This document shows, in pieces, positions 33,143 through 40,982 of a stretch of DNA of 41,005 bases. The DNA comes from an uncultured Alphaproteobacteria bacterium. GTDB lineage: Bacteria; Pseudomonadota; Alphaproteobacteria; RF32; CAG-239. Position 1 is the stretch's first letter. Every line of letters begins with the position of its first letter. The position numbers were made by a program, and so were the translations under genes. The notes beneath the pieces were generated by a model. That model worked only from the letters and a program-made list of their open reading frames with translations, was not told the origin of the DNA and ran no database searches. Location: assembly GCA_947588655.1 (NCBI GenBank), contig CANPYS010000016.1, forward strand, positions 1-41,005. The letters run 5' to 3'.

Positions 33143-33194
33143 AATCGTAACATTTTAACGTTTGAATCGTAACATTTTTGTTACGATTTGTCAA
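33143..33194 (-). promoter_or_regulatory. Fic gene promoter with overlapping operators
   Basis: TTGACA (33189-33194), 17 nt, TACGAT (33166-33171) on the minus strand. A palindrome ATCGTAACA-TTTT-TGTTACGAT (33166-33187) covers the -10 and spacer. A further AATCGTAACATT half-site (33143-33154) lies 22 bp from its copy at 33165, two helical turns. Confidence 0.65.
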
Positions 33195-33284
33195 GTGTTT
33201 TTTAGGAACACATTCAAAGCAAGCGTTACAGAGCGGTGACCGAAGCGAGTTAGCGATTGCTCATAGAGCAGAGCTTACGAGCAA
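33195..33284. repeat. Degenerate repeat unit upstream of the 62-bp repeats
   Basis: GACCGAAGCGAGTTAGCG (about 33238) followed by a TTGCTC/GAGCAA hairpin-like region resembles the two near-identical 62-bp units downstream. No gene was seen in 33195-33284. Confidence 0.35.
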
Positions 33285-33346
33285 GACCGAAACGAGTTAG
33301 GGTTGCCAGAAATGGCAACCCTTATGAGTAAGACCATAGAAGTACG
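33285..33346. repeat. 62-bp direct repeat, copy 1
   Basis: Starts GACCGAAACGAGTTAG and ends CATAGAAGTACG, with a central hairpin GGGTTGCC/GGCAACCC. It matches copy 2, exactly 260 nt downstream, except in the loop. Confidence 0.7.
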
Positions 33347-33447
33347 TGAGGACATTTCTTTATTTTTTGCACCACAGCCGAGGGAATGCGGATAATGGGC
33401 GAGTAGAAGTGAAAAAAGAGGATTTGGAATTTTAGCGCGCGAGGATA

Positions 33448-33471
33448 AAAACAACCCCGATGGGTTGTTTT
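33448..33471. terminator. Terminator-like hairpin in noncoding DNA
   Basis: A 10-bp stem AAAACAACCC/GGGTTGTTTT with loop CGAT. The surrounding 33347-33544 has no supported gene and may be the remnant of one. Confidence 0.6.
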
Positions 33472-33544
33472 TACCGCAAGCGGCGTAGCTTTGTTAAAAC
33501 TGCAAGGGAGCGATAGCGACCGCGGCAGGTTTTACAAAGCAAGT

Positions 33545-33606
33545 GACCGAAACGAGTTAGGGTTGCCATTTTTGGCAACCCTTATGAGTAAGACCATAGA
33601 AGTACG
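33545..33606. repeat. 62-bp direct repeat, copy 2
   Basis: Same as the copy at 33285-33346 apart from the hairpin loop (ATTTTT instead of AGAAAT). Lies just upstream (plus-strand sense) of the end of the Cys-rich gene. Confidence 0.7.
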
Positions 33607-33663
33607 GGACACTTTTGAGCTCAAAATTGCTCTAAATGCCAGCTAGACGCGTTCCCCTAACTC

Positions 33664-34905
33664 CTAGTCAGGACAATAAGTCTTTGTATGATCAAACGGA
33701 CACCTATAAGGAGCTGATCCATCATTACAGCTTTTCTTCGTGCTATCATACCCTAAAGTCGTACAGTCAACTGTCAAGTTGTGGCAAGTACTCACACCAT
33801 AACCCTGCCAGTAGTTATCAAAGTCAGCTTTAGGTGATTCACAAGTTGATTTACAGCTTTTGTACTTCTTCACACCATCCGCATCTGTGCAGTAGTCATC
33901 CGGAGTTTCTGGTGAGACGTTAATTCCAACGCATACTTGTGTATAACCACCTTCAGCACATGTTTGGCAATGGAAAGAACTTCTAACACAATAGGTGTTC
34001 TCTTTACTTTCAAGTACTGAATATTCACTAGAGCTTAAATTATCACCATCTAAGCTTACACCAGTGCAAACTCCAGTATAGCCATTTGTTTTAGGACATA
34101 ATGTAGAACAAGAAGTGCTTGTGCGTTCAACATAGCCACTCGCGCATTGGCAAGCTGTGTATAAAGTTTTGTTGTTAGCGGTATCCGAACAAGCGGCATT
34201 TACACCGACATTATACGAGTTTTTACATTCATATTGATAATTGTTTTCGCATAAACATGCTTGATAGTATGTTTTATCAGCACTGTCTTTACAGTAATCA
34301 TCATCATTTACTTTAAAGGGTGTCTGACCTGTTCCCGTACAAAGCTCATCATAGTTTGTGCCTTTACAAGTGCATTCGGTAGATTTCATGTCAAGAGGCT
34401 CCGTTTCATTTAAACCCGTGTCACAGTCAGCGCATTGTTCGCCGGTGGCCTTAGAGTTATGATAGTTTCTGCAAATATATTTAAATTTCTCGTTACAATA
34501 GACATCACAATGTTCGTTACACGGAGGGTTAGAACAATCTTGAGCTGGGCAACACTTGCCACAATCAGCACTGGAGCTATCGGTTTGTTTTTCATAAGAT
34601 GTTTGACAATGGTGATTGTCATCACCAGCTAAATCCTTATACCCGTCTGCGCAACCCGTTCTTTTATACCACAGACCAACTTCATCTTTACATGATTCAT
34701 TTTTATTATATTTAGAAGTTTCGCATAGCGCCCACTCCAAGGTCATGCCACTTCTTTTATCTTGGCAGGTGTCACCATTTCTTGTTGCTTCGGCCAAGTC
34801 ATCAAAGCAAGCCTCAGGATCGTTAGGTAAAAAGCAAACTTTGGCAGATGCCGAAAAGGCAAAAGCAACTGAGGCTAAAAGTATTGAATAAAACCATTTT
34901 TTCAT
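33664..34905 (-). CDS. Secreted protein with 42 cysteines
   Basis: ATG at 34905 follows AAGGAGGGT; an in-frame start 24 nt earlier precedes that site and is rejected. The 413-aa product has a signal peptide (1-21, ending SASA) and 42 cysteines spread along its length, in patterns such as CGKCCPAQDCSNPPCNEHC and repeated C-x-C-x(6)-Y-x-C units that recall EGF-like or knottin folds. The last 30 residues (CTTLGYDSTKKSC...YRCPFDHTKTYC) are the same module found in the genes at 203 and 30491. No DUF1566-like tail. Probably an exported, disulfide-rich surface protein; function unknown. Confidence 0.72.
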   Translation of the reverse strand: MKKWFYSILLASVAFAFSASAKVCFLPNDPEACFDDLAEATRNGDTCQDKRSGMTLEWALCETSKYNKNESCKDEVGLWYKRTGCADGYKDLAGDDNHHCQTSYEKQTDSSSADCGKCCPAQDCSNPPCNEHCDVYCNEKFKYICRNYHNSKATGEQCADCDTGLNETEPLDMKSTECTCKGTNYDELCTGTGQTPFKVNDDDYCKDSADKTYYQACLCENNYQYECKNSYNVGVNAACSDTANNKTLYTACQCASGYVERTSTSCSTLCPKTNGYTGVCTGVSLDGDNLSSSEYSVLESKENTYCVRSSFHCQTCAEGGYTQVCVGINVSPETPDDYCTDADGVKKYKSCKSTCESPKADFDNYWQGYGVSTCHNLTVDCTTLGYDSTKKSCNDGSAPYRCPFDHTKTYCPD

Positions 34906-34980
34906 AGTACCCTCCTTGGCAACAGCCAAATTTCACCCATATATAAAAATTGTAACACAAGATTTTTTAAAAGTCAATAA

Positions 34981-36342
34981 TTAATAACCTAAAATTGTCT
35001 CAATTTTTCTGATTTCAGCAGAGTGGACAAAGACAATCAACCGATCATTGGCGTGCAAAACTTCGTCATCTTTGGGGAAAATGAAGTCATCATCACGCAC
35101 AATCAGACAAATGCGGCTATTTTCGGGCAAATCAAGCTTTTGAATGCTCTGCCCCACCGCCAAGTGGTCATCTGCCAAATTAAGCTCCCAAATTTCGCCA
35201 AAACCGCGTCCCAAAACATAAGCGTTTGCCAAAGGCGCTTTGCGGATATCTTGCAACATTCTTGAAATGGTAACCGTGGCGCGATCAACAACAATATTAT
35301 CGCCAATATGCTCCACCAAATTATCATAAGCGCGCGAATTGACAAGCGAAACCGTCGCGCAAATATGATTATGCCGCGCCAAGAGCGAAACCAGCAGATT
35401 ATCTTTATCTTGATTGGTAACGGCAATCGTTAAGTCGGCATTTTCAACACCGGCGGCCTCTAAAATGGAATCACGCATCATTTCGCCGCAAATAACAGCG
35501 GTTTTGTTCAGATGTTCCGCCATTTTTTCAGCCAAAGCCTGATCCGCCGTGACAATTTTGCAACTGGTAACAGCGTCATTTTCCTCAAGTTTTTCAGCAA
35601 TTTCATAAGAAATAGCATTTGCCCCGAAAATCACAATATTCCGGTTGACTTTTCGCGTGGCGCCAAAAGCATAAAGCAAATCAAGCATATCTTTGCGCTT
35701 GGCTAAAAGATAAACCTCGTCGCCACATTTCAAAACATCGTCATCTTGCATAAAAAAGTTAAGCCCATTGCGCAAAACTTGTGTGATTTGAAACCCAATT
35801 TTTTCAACTTTTTCATAAATTTCAGGCATTTTTAAGCCCAAAAGGGGACAACAATCAGTTAGCTTGACGGCCGCAAGCAACACATCACCATCTGCCAAAG
35901 GCAAAACCTCGCGCGTGCCAGGCAATGCCGTTAAGCGCAAAATGTTTTCCGCAATTTCCGAGTTAGGCGAAATAACCAAATCAATCGGGAGCGCTTTTTC
36001 GTTATAAAGCGTGTTCCATAAGGGACTTAAAAAATATTCAGAATCAACGCGCGCAATTTTTTTGCTCACATTAAAAAGCGTGTGCGCCACTTGGCAAGCA
36101 ACCAAATTGACTTCATCATTATCGGTGGCGGAAATCAAAATATCCGCCTTGTCCGCGCCTGCTTTTTCCTGAATATCAGGGTTAGAAACCGAGCCTTTAA
36201 CGGGCTGAACATCATAAAGGCGCGCGACCTCGCTGAGGCGTTCTTGATCAGGATCAATTACCACAATATCGTTGTCACTGCGGCTTAAGTAGCCAATAAT
36301 GCTTTGTCCGACGCTACCTGCGCCCCCAACAATAATTTTCAT
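34981..36342 (-). CDS. trkA: Trk potassium uptake regulator TrkA
   Basis: TrkA is the cytoplasmic NAD(H)/ATP-binding gating ring of the TrkH potassium channel. The 453-aa product has two RCK units: the first begins MKIIVGGAGSVGQSIIGYLS (GxGxxG) with IDPDQERL, the second begins NIVIFGANAISYEIAEKL. A TrkA_C domain follows each, as in the ending VGQSIQKLDLPENSRICLIVRDDD. Its ATG overlaps the dusB stop as ATGA, so translation is coupled. trkH is not in the window. In many alphaproteobacteria trkA follows dusB(nifR3)-ntrBC-ntrYX; here the ntr genes are missing between them. Confidence 0.94.
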   Translation of the reverse strand: MKIIVGGAGSVGQSIIGYLSRSDNDIVVIDPDQERLSEVARLYDVQPVKGSVSNPDIQEKAGADKADILISATDNDEVNLVACQVAHTLFNVSKKIARVDSEYFLSPLWNTLYNEKALPIDLVISPNSEIAENILRLTALPGTREVLPLADGDVLLAAVKLTDCCPLLGLKMPEIYEKVEKIGFQITQVLRNGLNFFMQDDDVLKCGDEVYLLAKRKDMLDLLYAFGATRKVNRNIVIFGANAISYEIAEKLEENDAVTSCKIVTADQALAEKMAEHLNKTAVICGEMMRDSILEAAGVENADLTIAVTNQDKDNLLVSLLARHNHICATVSLVNSRAYDNLVEHIGDNIVVDRATVTISRMLQDIRKAPLANAYVLGRGFGEIWELNLADDHLAVGQSIQKLDLPENSRICLIVRDDDFIFPKDDEVLHANDRLIVFVHSAEIRKIETILGY

Positions 36343-37301
36343 CTCAAAGTCTCCTCAAAAAAATTTTCTATTTTTGCCAACGCTTTTTCAAAAGTGTCTA
36401 ATTTCATATAATCTTCGCGAAAACGTTTTGCATCGCGAAAGTTTTTGGAATACCAACAAACAAACTTGCGTGAAAGCGGCAAAGCCAACGCATCGCCGTA
36501 AAAACGACGGAGCAAATCAATGTGGTAAAGCAAAATTTGCTTAATTTGCTGAGCTGTTGGTAATTGAAAAGCCTTGCCTTTCAAAGAGGCCGAAATTTGC
36601 CCCAAAACCCAAGGCGCGCCAAGGGCGGCACGTCCGACCATAACGGCATCTGCGCCGGTTTGCTCAAGCATTTGTCGCGCTGAAAAAGCATCTGTGACAT
36701 CGCCATTGCCGACAACAGGAATTTGAACCGCGCTTTTAGCGTCCCGAATACATTGCCAATCGGCCTTGCCGGCATAACCTTGCGCTTTGGTGCGCCCATG
36801 AATGGTTATAAAGCGCGCGCCGCTTTCCGCGCACATACGAGCAAAAGCGGCCGTGTCAGAAGTGGCGTTATCCCAGCCTTTCCGAAATTTAACACTGACG
36901 GGAAGTTTCACGGCGGAAACAACGCTTTCAATAATTTTTGACGCTAAAAGAGGTTCTTTCATCAGTGCCGCGCCAGCCCCGCTTGAAACAACTTTACGTA
37001 CAGGGCAACCCATATTCAAATCAATGCCAGCCGCGCCCAAATCAGCGGCGAATTGAGCCGCCTGAACAAACAAATCAGGCTCGCGACCTTCCAGTTGCAC
37101 AATAACCGGATATTTTTCGGCGCGCACATCAGCCATGCGATAAGTTCTAGGATTTTTGCGCGAAAGGGCGTTCACAGCCATCATCTCCGAGATAAAAACA
37201 ACGTCTTGAGCGCCAAATTCATAAACCGTTTGACGCATTGGAAAATCGGTTAAGCCGGCCATGGGCGCTAAAAAGACTTTCCCCGGAAGATTTGTCTGCA
37301 T
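36339..37301 (-). CDS. dusB: tRNA-dihydrouridine synthase (DusB/NifR3 type)
   Basis: Reduces uridine to dihydrouridine in the tRNA D-loop using FMN and NADPH. ATG at 37301, four bases past the upstream stop, gives MQTNLPGKVFLAPMAGLTD with the normal start of the TIM barrel; longer in-frame extension would lie inside the coiled-coil gene. The 320-aa product has QLEGREPD, GIDLNMGCPVRKV with catalytic Cys99, GAGAALM, ITIHGRTKAQGY, VVGNGDV and GADAVMVGRAALGAPW, the phosphate-binding site of FMN. The C-terminal helical domain is present. Confidence 0.95.
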   Translation of the reverse strand: MQTNLPGKVFLAPMAGLTDFPMRQTVYEFGAQDVVFISEMMAVNALSRKNPRTYRMADVRAEKYPVIVQLEGREPDLFVQAAQFAADLGAAGIDLNMGCPVRKVVSSGAGAALMKEPLLASKIIESVVSAVKLPVSVKFRKGWDNATSDTAAFARMCAESGARFITIHGRTKAQGYAGKADWQCIRDAKSAVQIPVVGNGDVTDAFSARQMLEQTGADAVMVGRAALGAPWVLGQISASLKGKAFQLPTAQQIKQILLYHIDLLRRFYGDALALPLSRKFVCWYSKNFRDAKRFREDYMKLDTFEKALAKIENFFEETLR

Positions 37302-37305
37302 GAGC

Positions 37306-39384
37306 TTATTCCAAACGTCCCAAAGCACGCGCCACAACGTAATAGATTTTGCCAATGTCTGAGCTTGACAACACAGCCAAAAGTGAGGGCGATTTTTCGG
37401 TTTTCTCGGCGGCTTGGAGCAGTTGCTCAAACTCAGACATATAGCGGTCAGCAATCAGGCGGAAATCAGTATCTTTTTCATAAGATTGCCTGATTTTAAT
37501 GACCTGCGCGCGCTTGAGATTTTTTGTAACATAACGAGCAAAAATGCCATGATCGCCACCATAAAACTTTTTCCACAAATCGTCGTTATCTTCATTGAAA
37601 AAGCGGTTAAAGTCCACAGCCAAATTTTCCAAGTTTTCAACCATTTGCCCCGATTGCGCGATAAAGTTGCGCACGTCAGCATCGTCTAAGGTTTTTTGAA
37701 AATCTTTAATTTGTTGCTCTTGCCGCAGACGGTTCACATCAAGCTTTTCAGCGCGTTGATACAAATCAGTGCTGAGTTGCTCGGTCTGATTTTGATAGTT
37801 ATCTAAAACAAGACTTGTTTGGTTGGCAACATTTTGCAAAGTTTCGCCAAGGGTTGTGATTTGTTTTTCCAAGCGTTGCATTTCGGAAGCGGTACGTGTG
37901 ATAGCGGCGGTTTGTGTTTCAAGCGTGGCAATGCCTTCGCGCCCTTTAGCTGTCAAAAGATTGGCGGTTTCGGTCAAGTTTAGGGCGTTTTGGCTCATAA
38001 TGCCGCTAGCTTCATTAAACTTGTCAATGGCCTCAATAGAACGCGACTTAATATCATCGGCTTTTTGCGCCATATCGTCACTGATGCCGCTGATGCGTCC
38101 GCTGATTTTTTCGGCGGCCTGATGAATTTGCTCGTTTCTATCTTCGGTATAATGAATAAAGCCCGATAATTTTTCAAGCTCGGCTTGAAGAGAGGCGATA
38201 ATTTTATCAATATTACGCGCCACACGACCAGATTTTTGCTCCAAACTGTTGTTTGTGCCATCCAAAATTTGCGACAGGCGCGCGCCGGCGGAATCAAGCA
38301 AATGGATTTGATTTTTAAGATTTTTATCCATGTTGTTAGAGCGTTCAAGCATTGCTTTAGCCTCCATATTAATCAGCCGACCATACTCGGTTAAGCGAGA
38401 TTCCACATTGCCGGAATTTTCATGTAAAAGGTGATTTTGCTGATCAGCCAAGGCACGATGATTGCGCAAGCTTTCTTCAATATGCGCAACGCCTTTATCC
38501 AATTTTTTAAACACTTCTTGGCAATTATCGGCGGTGCGGCGATAAGTTTTTTCAAGCTTATCGGCTTGTTCCTGAAAAGCATGAGCCAGGCTTTCCATAT
38601 TTTCAAAAGTTTGCGCCCGAAAAGCCAAGGTTTGCGATTTTTGGTTTTTTATGTGTTCTTTGCTTTCATCTAAAATATGCTGTAATTGTTCGGTTGTTGA
38701 TAAAGTTTCATTCAAAAGAGGTTCAAGCTCGCGGTTTAAAAGGCGCGTCGTATCTTTAAGCGCTTCAATGCGTTGCAGGTATAAAGACGCCGATTCGTCC
38801 GCCTTGGAAGATGCAACCGCGCAACTTTGCGCAAAAAGATTGCTCGTTTTTTCTAGCTTTTTAAGCCCGTTATTTAAAAAGCCCTCAAAAACCTCAATGG
38901 ATTGGGCAAATTCAGCCGATTTTGCGTTAATTTCATTTTGCAAAACGCCGGTTTGTTTTGAAAGAAAATCAGCGCTATCGGTCAATTGGGCAATTTCTTT
39001 GCGTAAAGTCCGACTAATGACTTCAGACAAGGCTTGTTCATCAGAGCCAAGCAAAAAGCGCTTAAGGCTTTTTTCAACCGTGTAGGCTTGATGTGTGGCG
39101 GTAACTGTGCGGCTGATTAAGGCTGTGAGTAACAATAAAATTGCGGGCGGAATAAAAACCGCCGCCAAAAATGCGGCAAATTCCGAGGGCAAAAGCGCCG
39201 CTAAGCTATCCCAACCGAAAGAAAACTGAATATAAAGAAAAATCAGCGCAAACCATAAAATAATAATCAGCGCAAAGGGTTTGCGGGCGTAAGATGTTTG
39301 TAAAGTTTCCGATTCTGGCTCAAATGATGTCGCGGAGGGCATAAAACGAGCTTCAGACGGCTTTTTTAGCGGTTGAATGTTCAT
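37306..39384 (-). CDS. Membrane-anchored long coiled-coil protein
   Basis: A 692-aa protein with two transmembrane helices (about 37-56 and 67-92). A very long region (about 120-590) follows, made of heptad-rich helices (repeated EKLEKT, LDSAGARL, TLGETLQNVANQT), like a sensor, a septal or an apolipoprotein-like scaffold. The C-terminal globular part (about 590-692) contains FYGGDHGIFARYVTKNL and ends GKIYYVVARALGRLE. I do not recognise its function. It is the first gene of a run with dusB and trkA, its stop lying four bases before the dusB start. The long cytoplasmic or periplasmic coiled coil suggests a structural or cell-envelope role (inference). Confidence 0.75.
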   Translation of the reverse strand: MNIQPLKKPSEARFMPSATSFEPESETLQTSYARKPFALIIILWFALIFLYIQFSFGWDSLAALLPSEFAAFLAAVFIPPAILLLLTALISRTVTATHQAYTVEKSLKRFLLGSDEQALSEVISRTLRKEIAQLTDSADFLSKQTGVLQNEINAKSAEFAQSIEVFEGFLNNGLKKLEKTSNLFAQSCAVASSKADESASLYLQRIEALKDTTRLLNRELEPLLNETLSTTEQLQHILDESKEHIKNQKSQTLAFRAQTFENMESLAHAFQEQADKLEKTYRRTADNCQEVFKKLDKGVAHIEESLRNHRALADQQNHLLHENSGNVESRLTEYGRLINMEAKAMLERSNNMDKNLKNQIHLLDSAGARLSQILDGTNNSLEQKSGRVARNIDKIIASLQAELEKLSGFIHYTEDRNEQIHQAAEKISGRISGISDDMAQKADDIKSRSIEAIDKFNEASGIMSQNALNLTETANLLTAKGREGIATLETQTAAITRTASEMQRLEKQITTLGETLQNVANQTSLVLDNYQNQTEQLSTDLYQRAEKLDVNRLRQEQQIKDFQKTLDDADVRNFIAQSGQMVENLENLAVDFNRFFNEDNDDLWKKFYGGDHGIFARYVTKNLKRAQVIKIRQSYEKDTDFRLIADRYMSEFEQLLQAAEKTEKSPSLLAVLSSSDIGKIYYVVARALGRLE

Positions 39385-39507
39385 AGCATAGACCTTGTTA
39401 TTTAAAAAGTGGAGCGAATATACAATATTTTTTTGCGTTTGTAAACAAGAAAAATCAGGCGAGTATGTCGCGCTTTAAAGAAAGAATAAAAAAATTAAAA
39501 AAAACAG

Positions 39508-39536
39508 TTGATTTTGGGATTCGGTTTGTGTATGTT
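39508..39536 (+). promoter_or_regulatory. Promoter upstream of the tRNA-Thr copies
   Basis: TTGATT (39508-39513), 17 nt, TATGTT (39531-39536). It would transcribe the partial and complete tRNA-Thr sequences. Nothing else was seen in 39385-39600. Confidence 0.4.
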
Positions 39537-39603
39537 GGCAACCACAAGAGATTTTGAGCGGTTACTTTCTGCTCAAAGAACCACTTGAACATATGCCGTT
39601 TGA

Positions 39604-39640
39604 ACATATGCCGTTGTAGCTCAGTGGTAGAGCACGTCAT
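39604..39640 (+). repeat. Partial copy of tRNA-Thr 5' half
   Basis: 37 nt identical to 39795-39831, that is the 5' flank plus acceptor strand, D-arm and half the anticodon stem of the tRNA. The matching stops inside the anticodon stem, so this is a truncated duplicate. A still shorter copy (TGAACATATGCCGTT) lies at 39586-39600. Confidence 0.75.
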
Positions 39641-39656
39641 GTGGTAGCGGCTAAGC

Positions 39657-39681
39657 AAAAATGACTTTAAATGTCATTTTT
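39657..39681 (+). terminator. Terminator-like hairpin between tRNA copies
   Basis: A 9-bp stem AAAAATGAC/GTCATTTTT with a 7-nt loop would stop or pause transcripts from the partial copy. The remaining 39682-39794 has a GGGGTCGCCGACCCC palindrome near 39758 and no supported gene. Confidence 0.5.
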
Positions 39682-39800
39682 GTCTGCAACGCCTAGGAAG
39701 GCTTTGAGAGGGAGGCAAACGGCAGTTGCCGAACCGAGCAATAGCCTGAGTGCTTGGGGTCGCCGACCCCGTCAGGAAATTATTATGAAAGTAGACATAT

Positions 39801-39875
39801 GCCGTTGTAGCTCAGTGGTAGAGCACGTCATTGGTAATGACGGGGTCGCAAGTCCAATTCTTGCCAGCGGCACCA
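39801..39875 (+). tRNA. tRNA-Thr (anticodon GGT)
   Basis: A complete cloverleaf with acceptor GCCGTTG/CAGCGGC (one G-U), D-arm GCTC...GAGC, anticodon stem CGTCA/TGACG with loop TTGGTAA, and T-arm with a TCCAATT loop. It reads ACC/ACU codons. CCA is encoded (39873-39875). Confidence 0.95.
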
Positions 39876-39877
39876 TT

Positions 39878-39903
39878 AAAAAACGCCCTAAGGGGCGTTT
39901 TTT
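39878..39903 (+). terminator. Terminator after tRNA-Thr
   Basis: An 11-bp stem AAAAAACGCCC/GGGCGTTTTTT with loop TAAG and a T-run, three bases past the tRNA. Confidence 0.9.
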
Positions 39904-39985
39904 AATGGTATCGGGCAAGGACGGACTTGCGAAGCAAGTGCTGAAAAAATCCGCTTTCTCAACCTCATATATGACGAACAAGAAG

Positions 39986-40831
39986 TTAATCTTTTGCCGC
40001 TAATTTCTTCCTTCTTTGTGTTGCGGGCAGGTAATTTTCATCTGTTACAACTTTTTGTTTGGTTTCTTCTTCAAACCTTTCCTTGGCAATTTTGGCAACA
40101 TTGCCACCACGGCGAGCGGCTTTTTTATTTTCTTTCATGCCGGTAGCTTGCTCACTTTCAGCGACTTGACGCGTTGTGAGCTCCGCTAAGGCGGTAAAGA
40201 TTAACTCCGCCTCACTCATGTGGTCTCGGAGATTTTGAGATTTGAGGCCTTTTAAACGTTTATGCTCTTGAACGGAAAGCCCGGACCATTCCTGATGAAT
40301 AATATTTGTTAAAATGGCATATTCTTCATCTTTGGTAATTTCATGTGTTTTCCAATAATCCGTTAATTTATTGCGGGTTTCTTGCCCCATCATACGTTGT
40401 TGAATCCATTTTTCGGAATGGCCGAGTTTTTGCCAGTTTTCTCGGGCTCTATCAATACTTAATGCAGGGTCAACTGTTTCTTTCATCCGTTCATAACCGA
40501 CACGAGCCAACCATTGCTTGATAGGCTCCGCTTTAGGACTAGGGACAGATTGCACAATGCGGAGCATTGTTTCTGCAGTGGCGACATCAGTCAAATATTT
40601 CTTACCGTCAGCGGCTTCCAACTTCAGTCGGTGACAATTTGTCACCGACTCATTTGCGCCTTCGTTTCTAAGGCGCTCAGCCAGTTTATTCCAATACTTA
40701 CGGGCGGTTTGGTAGTCTTTTTCAATTAAAATGGCAATGACATCAACAACCGAAAAATACCAAATGTCATTTTCTTCATCATAAACAGAGCGGATTTTTT
40801 TCTGCTCAAAAAGTTTAATATCATTTTTCAT
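39986..40831 (-). CDS. BRO-N domain protein (phage antirepressor-like/DinD-like)
   Basis: The 281-aa product starts at ATG 40831 with GGAG nine bases upstream; an ATG 15 nt earlier has no site. The N-terminal BRO-N domain (about 10-115) shows KKIRSVYDEENDIWYFSVVDV and KDYQTARKYWNKLAERLRNEG, found in phage antirepressors and in stand-alone bacterial proteins of the DinD kind. The C-terminal half is charged and contains HKRLKGLKSQNLRDHM and a basic end (RRGGNVAKIAKERFEEETKQ). No other phage genes are nearby, so it may be a domesticated relic or a regulator. It ends beside a tRNA-Thr with duplicated 5' half, a common insertion setting. Confidence 0.78.
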   Translation of the reverse strand: MKNDIKLFEQKKIRSVYDEENDIWYFSVVDVIAILIEKDYQTARKYWNKLAERLRNEGANESVTNCHRLKLEAADGKKYLTDVATAETMLRIVQSVPSPKAEPIKQWLARVGYERMKETVDPALSIDRARENWQKLGHSEKWIQQRMMGQETRNKLTDYWKTHEITKDEEYAILTNIIHQEWSGLSVQEHKRLKGLKSQNLRDHMSEAELIFTALAELTTRQVAESEQATGMKENKKAARRGGNVAKIAKERFEEETKQKVVTDENYLPATQRRKKLAAKD

Positions 40832-40924
40832 ACGCAAACACTCCATATTATCTTATTTATGACTAACTTAATCCGAATTTCCTAAAAAATACATAACAAA
40901 ATCAGATTATCGCGCCATAAAAAC

Positions 40925-40954
40925 GCCTCCTTCTTGAAGCAGGCGCTTTTTTTA
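40925..40954. terminator. Intrinsic terminator
   Basis: CGCCT-C-CTTC/GAAG-C-AGGCG with a 2-nt loop and one mismatch, followed by T8 and preceded by A4. It separates the BRO-N gene from whatever lies beyond the window. Confidence 0.65.
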
Positions 40955-40982
40955 ATCAGCATTTTTTATCAAAAAATAGTTC

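Noticed and set aside
39671-40003. A 110-codon open frame running through tRNA-Thr
   Set aside because: It overlaps a complete tRNA and its terminator; the open frame is a by-product of these structures.
39986-40831. BRO-N gene as evidence of a prophage
   Set aside because: It stands alone among housekeeping genes; such proteins also occur outside prophages.
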